Source: Thermoleophilia bacterium
Lineage (GTDB): Bacteria; Actinomycetota; Thermoleophilia; Miltoncostaeales; Miltoncostaeaceae
Assembly (NCBI GenBank): GCA_017882555.1
Contig: JADGPH010000113.1
Location: 1 to 14,565 of the forward strand
Direction: 5' to 3'
Length of the DNA: 14,565 bases
The translations under genes were made by a program, and so were the position numbers. The notes beneath the pieces are model-generated. The model made no database searches, was not told where the DNA came from, and saw only the letters and a program-made list of their open reading frames with translations. Of this stretch, positions 13,701-14,565 are shown piece after piece; the stretch's first letter is position 1; every line of letters starts with the position of its first letter.

Positions 13701-13962
13701 CCTGCTGGCGGTCCAGCGCCTGCGGGTGCGGTTGCGGGAGCTCGGCAGCGGGCAGGTGACGATCCGCGGCGGTCGCGTCGTGGTGGGGCCGGTCAGCCTC
13801 ACCAGCCACCAACTGCGGGCCCTGCGTGAGCGCCATGCACGGGCGATGTACGACTCGCGCGAGGGCAGCGTGTCGATCCCCGCTTCGTCGGCGCCGGCCG
13901 AACGGATTGCGATCGCGGACGAGCTGCTTGCGGGCTTGGCGGCCGTCACGAGCGTCGCGTGA
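10702..13962 (+). CDS. mfd: Transcription-repair coupling factor Mfd
   Basis: 1086 residues. Mfd is a DNA translocase that pushes off RNA polymerase stalled at lesions and recruits UvrA. Parts in order: UvrB-like N-terminal domains, with FFGDEVESVRAFSPFTQ of the UvrA-binding region (about 195-215); the CarD-like RNA-polymerase-interaction domain (about 421-490, from FMDLRIGDFVVHHDHGIG); then the two RecG-like helicase lobes with Walker A GDVGFGKT (575-582), the DEEQ box (676-679), SATPIPRT (702-709) and motif VI QIRGRVGR (845-852). After these come the TRG-type segment with RGAGNLLGDEQTGH and the C-terminal regulatory domain. All key motifs are intact. ATG 10702 overlaps the pth stop by 11 nt; ATG 10726 is an alternative. 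Neither has a strong ribosome site, as expected for a coupled gene. Confidence 0.97.
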   Translation: MASSRPVPMSVDELLLGVPALGGAASALAGGASVGRVALARPAWSFVLGALVRRVNRPLMAICAEDDEARDLAVDLEAILGRAAVALYPSRGVPLDGPVGASPHLVGQRARALASAERPGTVVVVGAPALEELIAPRPIWPDPVQITAGEHTPIEQVLSRLIALGYERTAQVEERGEVAVRGGLIDVYPSTADLPIRIEFFGDEVESVRAFSPFTQRTIRPIERVLLWAATEPVGDQALVGPLDDPRFVGAATIRLAPAEHTRALRAARERFEDEAVAGALSEPSALVAQLDRMSVLDLVPPSSTEAIFDAVQARFATRGQAESEGELARLARNGHRVLVTFARRGDMERTALRFERVTPVILEPGQLPEPGVVGFAPLGVREGVLSHALALAIIPETAILRRRRAAAERGPVVGRRLASFMDLRIGDFVVHHDHGIGRLTGFETRTVANVTRDYLALAFAGSDRVFVPHDQLEKVTRYVGADGSEPTLSRLGGKSWDKIKARARAAVREMAGELIQLYEARQRVEGFAFPPNDEWIAELERRFPHRETPDQQRAIDAVYDDMERPRPMDRLICGDVGFGKTEIAMRAAFKAAVAGKQVMVLVPTTILAQQHAVTFRERFADLPVSVDMVNRFRSAAETREVLGRFRDGTLDILVGTHRLLSMDVQPADLGLVIVDEEQRFGVAQKEALRQLRVKVDVLAMSATPIPRTLQISLSGLREISVIETPPRGRRPIATHVGEYEERMVQEALGREKQRGGQSFYLHNRVETIANAAERVQALVPELTVMVAHGQMPEHQLEDVMMAFIRGDADVLIATSIIESGLDIPQANTLIVERADQLGLSQLYQIRGRVGRSNVTAHAYLLYSDEAGLTRDAAARLRALADYTELGSGLRIAMRDLEIRGAGNLLGDEQTGHVAAIGFELYVEMLQEAVALGQGSPIPERDVRIEIPISAYIPADYVPFEAAKIELHRRISLAHDLEGVGVLGEEIADRFGPIPPGVQALLAVQRLRVRLRELGSGQVTIRGGRVVVGPVSLTSHQLRALRERHARAMYDSREGSVSIPASSAPAERIAIADELLAGLAAVTSVA
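13945..13962 (+). terminator. Weak hairpin overlapping the mfd stop codon
   Basis: A 5-bp stem (TCACG with CGTGA, extendable by a G-T pair) is followed by TGTTT. This could be a poor intrinsic terminator, but it lies within the last codons and may be chance. Confidence 0.15.
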
Positions 13963-14023
13963 TGTTTCACCGGCGTGGTCCGCACAGAACCGGGTCTTGC
14001 ACCGTCGCAGAGGGTCGGCATGC

Positions 14024-14029
14024 TACGAT
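14024..14029 (+). promoter_or_regulatory. Predicted -10 box (TACGAT) of the lipoprotein gene
   Basis: TACGAT ends 10 nt before TTG 14040, which would leave a leader of about 3 nt. There is no Shine-Dalgarno sequence. Together with the lack of ATG or GTG in the right frame nearby, it supports an unusual TTG start. Confidence 0.4.
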
Positions 14030-14039
14030 TCCGCCCGTC

Positions 14040-14565
14040 TTGAGACCTTCCTCTCGCTTGCACCCCAACCGCCGTCGATCGGTGGTGATCGGCCTCGCGC
14101 TCCTCGTCGCACTCTGTGTAGCCGTGCTGTCGGCATGTGGCAGCAGTGGCTTGCCGAGCGGCGTCGTGGCGCGGGTCGGCGATGCCCAAATCACCCAGGC
14201 GCAGCTGTCGCGATACATGAGTCAGCTGGCGGCGAATGCGACGCTGCAGGGCCAGTCGTTTCCCGCGCCGGGCTCGACCGATTACGTCAGTGCCGAGCAG
14301 CAGTCGCTGCAGGGGCTGGTCCAACTCCAGATCGTCGGGTTTGAAGCGGCCAAGTGCGGGCACGCGTGTGACGTCACGGATGCCGAAATCACCACCCAGT
14401 TGAACGCCTTCGCCAAGCAGCACGCCGCGGGCACCCAGGCGAAGCTCCTCCAATACTTGACCCGCTTGAATTTCACGTTGGCTGAGGCGCGGGCGCAGAT
14501 CAAGGCGGGCTTGCAGCAGCAGAAGATCCAAACCAATGTCCAGCACGGCGCGACCTTCACCGCCG
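14040..14565 (+). CDS. SurA/PrsA-like foldase lipoprotein (5' part, runs off the window)
   Basis: 175 codons are present and the frame is open to the right edge. The start is a short basic region (HPNRRR), a hydrophobic stretch (residues 15-30) and a lipobox LSAC with Cys33, so the protein should be lipidated and anchored on the outer face of the membrane. Next comes the SurA N-terminal signature VVARVGDAQITQAQLSRYM (44-62) and long Gln/Ala-rich helices. These proteins help secreted proteins fold. Any peptidyl-prolyl isomerase (parvulin) domain would lie beyond the window and is not seen. A close Cys pair occurs in KCGHACDV. The start TTG 14040 is inferred; GTG 14082 is in frame but would cut off the basic part of the signal peptide. 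Confidence 0.82.
   Translation, partial: MRPSSRLHPNRRRSVVIGLALLVALCVAVLSACGSSGLPSGVVARVGDAQITQAQLSRYMSQLAANATLQGQSFPAPGSTDYVSAEQQSLQGLVQLQIVGFEAAKCGHACDVTDAEITTQLNAFAKQHAAGTQAKLLQYLTRLNFTLAEARAQIKAGLQQQKIQTNVQHGATFTA

Noticed and set aside
10528..13836. 1102-codon open frame on the minus strand opposite mfd
   Set aside because: It is a shadow of mfd caused by high-GC codon use. The sense frame carries all Mfd motifs, and the antisense product shows no recognisable domain and an odd His/Arg/Gln-rich composition.
13826..14344. 172-codon plus-strand frame across the end of mfd and the start of the lipoprotein gene
   Set aside because: It overlaps two real genes in the wrong frame and lacks any motif. 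The lipoprotein frame has a lipobox and SurA signature.

Overview
This is a high-GC (roughly two-thirds G+C) bacterial chromosome segment, densely packed with housekeeping genes. It shows no insertion sequence, phage gene, CRISPR array or integrase. The order tRNA-Gln, glmU, prs, rplY, pth, mfd, SurA-like lipoprotein, the DEDDh exonuclease/GIY-YIG fusion, the short MutY without a C-terminal NUDIX-like domain, and the many TANNNT boxes placed directly before start codons all point to the phylum Actinomycetota. A deep lineage such as Thermoleophilia fits best. The SigH-type sigma-factor tail at the left edge fits too. The taxonomic placement is inference.

Left part (1-3901 and on to 4305): the end of a SigH-like sigma factor gene, a small conserved-looking protein of unknown function, and a convergent VOC-fold (glyoxalase-like) gene. 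Then comes a block of DNA-repair genes: a large exonuclease/GIY-YIG nuclease, an adenine glycosylase (MutY type), and a NUDIX hydrolase (MutT type) whose ATG overlaps the mutY stop codon. MutY and MutT belong to the same 8-oxoguanine defence. Middle part (4331-6833): a 57-residue charged protein with its own promoter, a convergent PhoU, a divergent multi-pass membrane protein of unknown function, and two small divergent hypothetical genes only 21 bp apart. Right part (6863-14565): a co-directional run starting with tRNA-Gln(UUG) and continuing with glmU (UDP-GlcNAc synthesis), prs (PRPP synthesis), rplY (ribosomal L25), pth (peptidyl-tRNA hydrolase), mfd (transcription-repair coupling) and the start of a SurA/PrsA-like lipoprotein foldase. 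Several of these genes overlap (glmU/prs ATGA; pth/mfd 11 nt), which suggests translational coupling.

I found no clear new multi-gene system. The points most worth a second look are: a perfect 16-bp terminator-like hairpin inside the coding sequence of the repair nuclease; an L25 protein whose usual C-terminal CTC domain is replaced by a short acidic tail; one extra residue in the iron-sulphur ligand spacing of MutY, together with LQST instead of LQQT; a repeated pattern of predicted leaderless starts; and a 12-bp inverted repeat abutting the rplY promoter.
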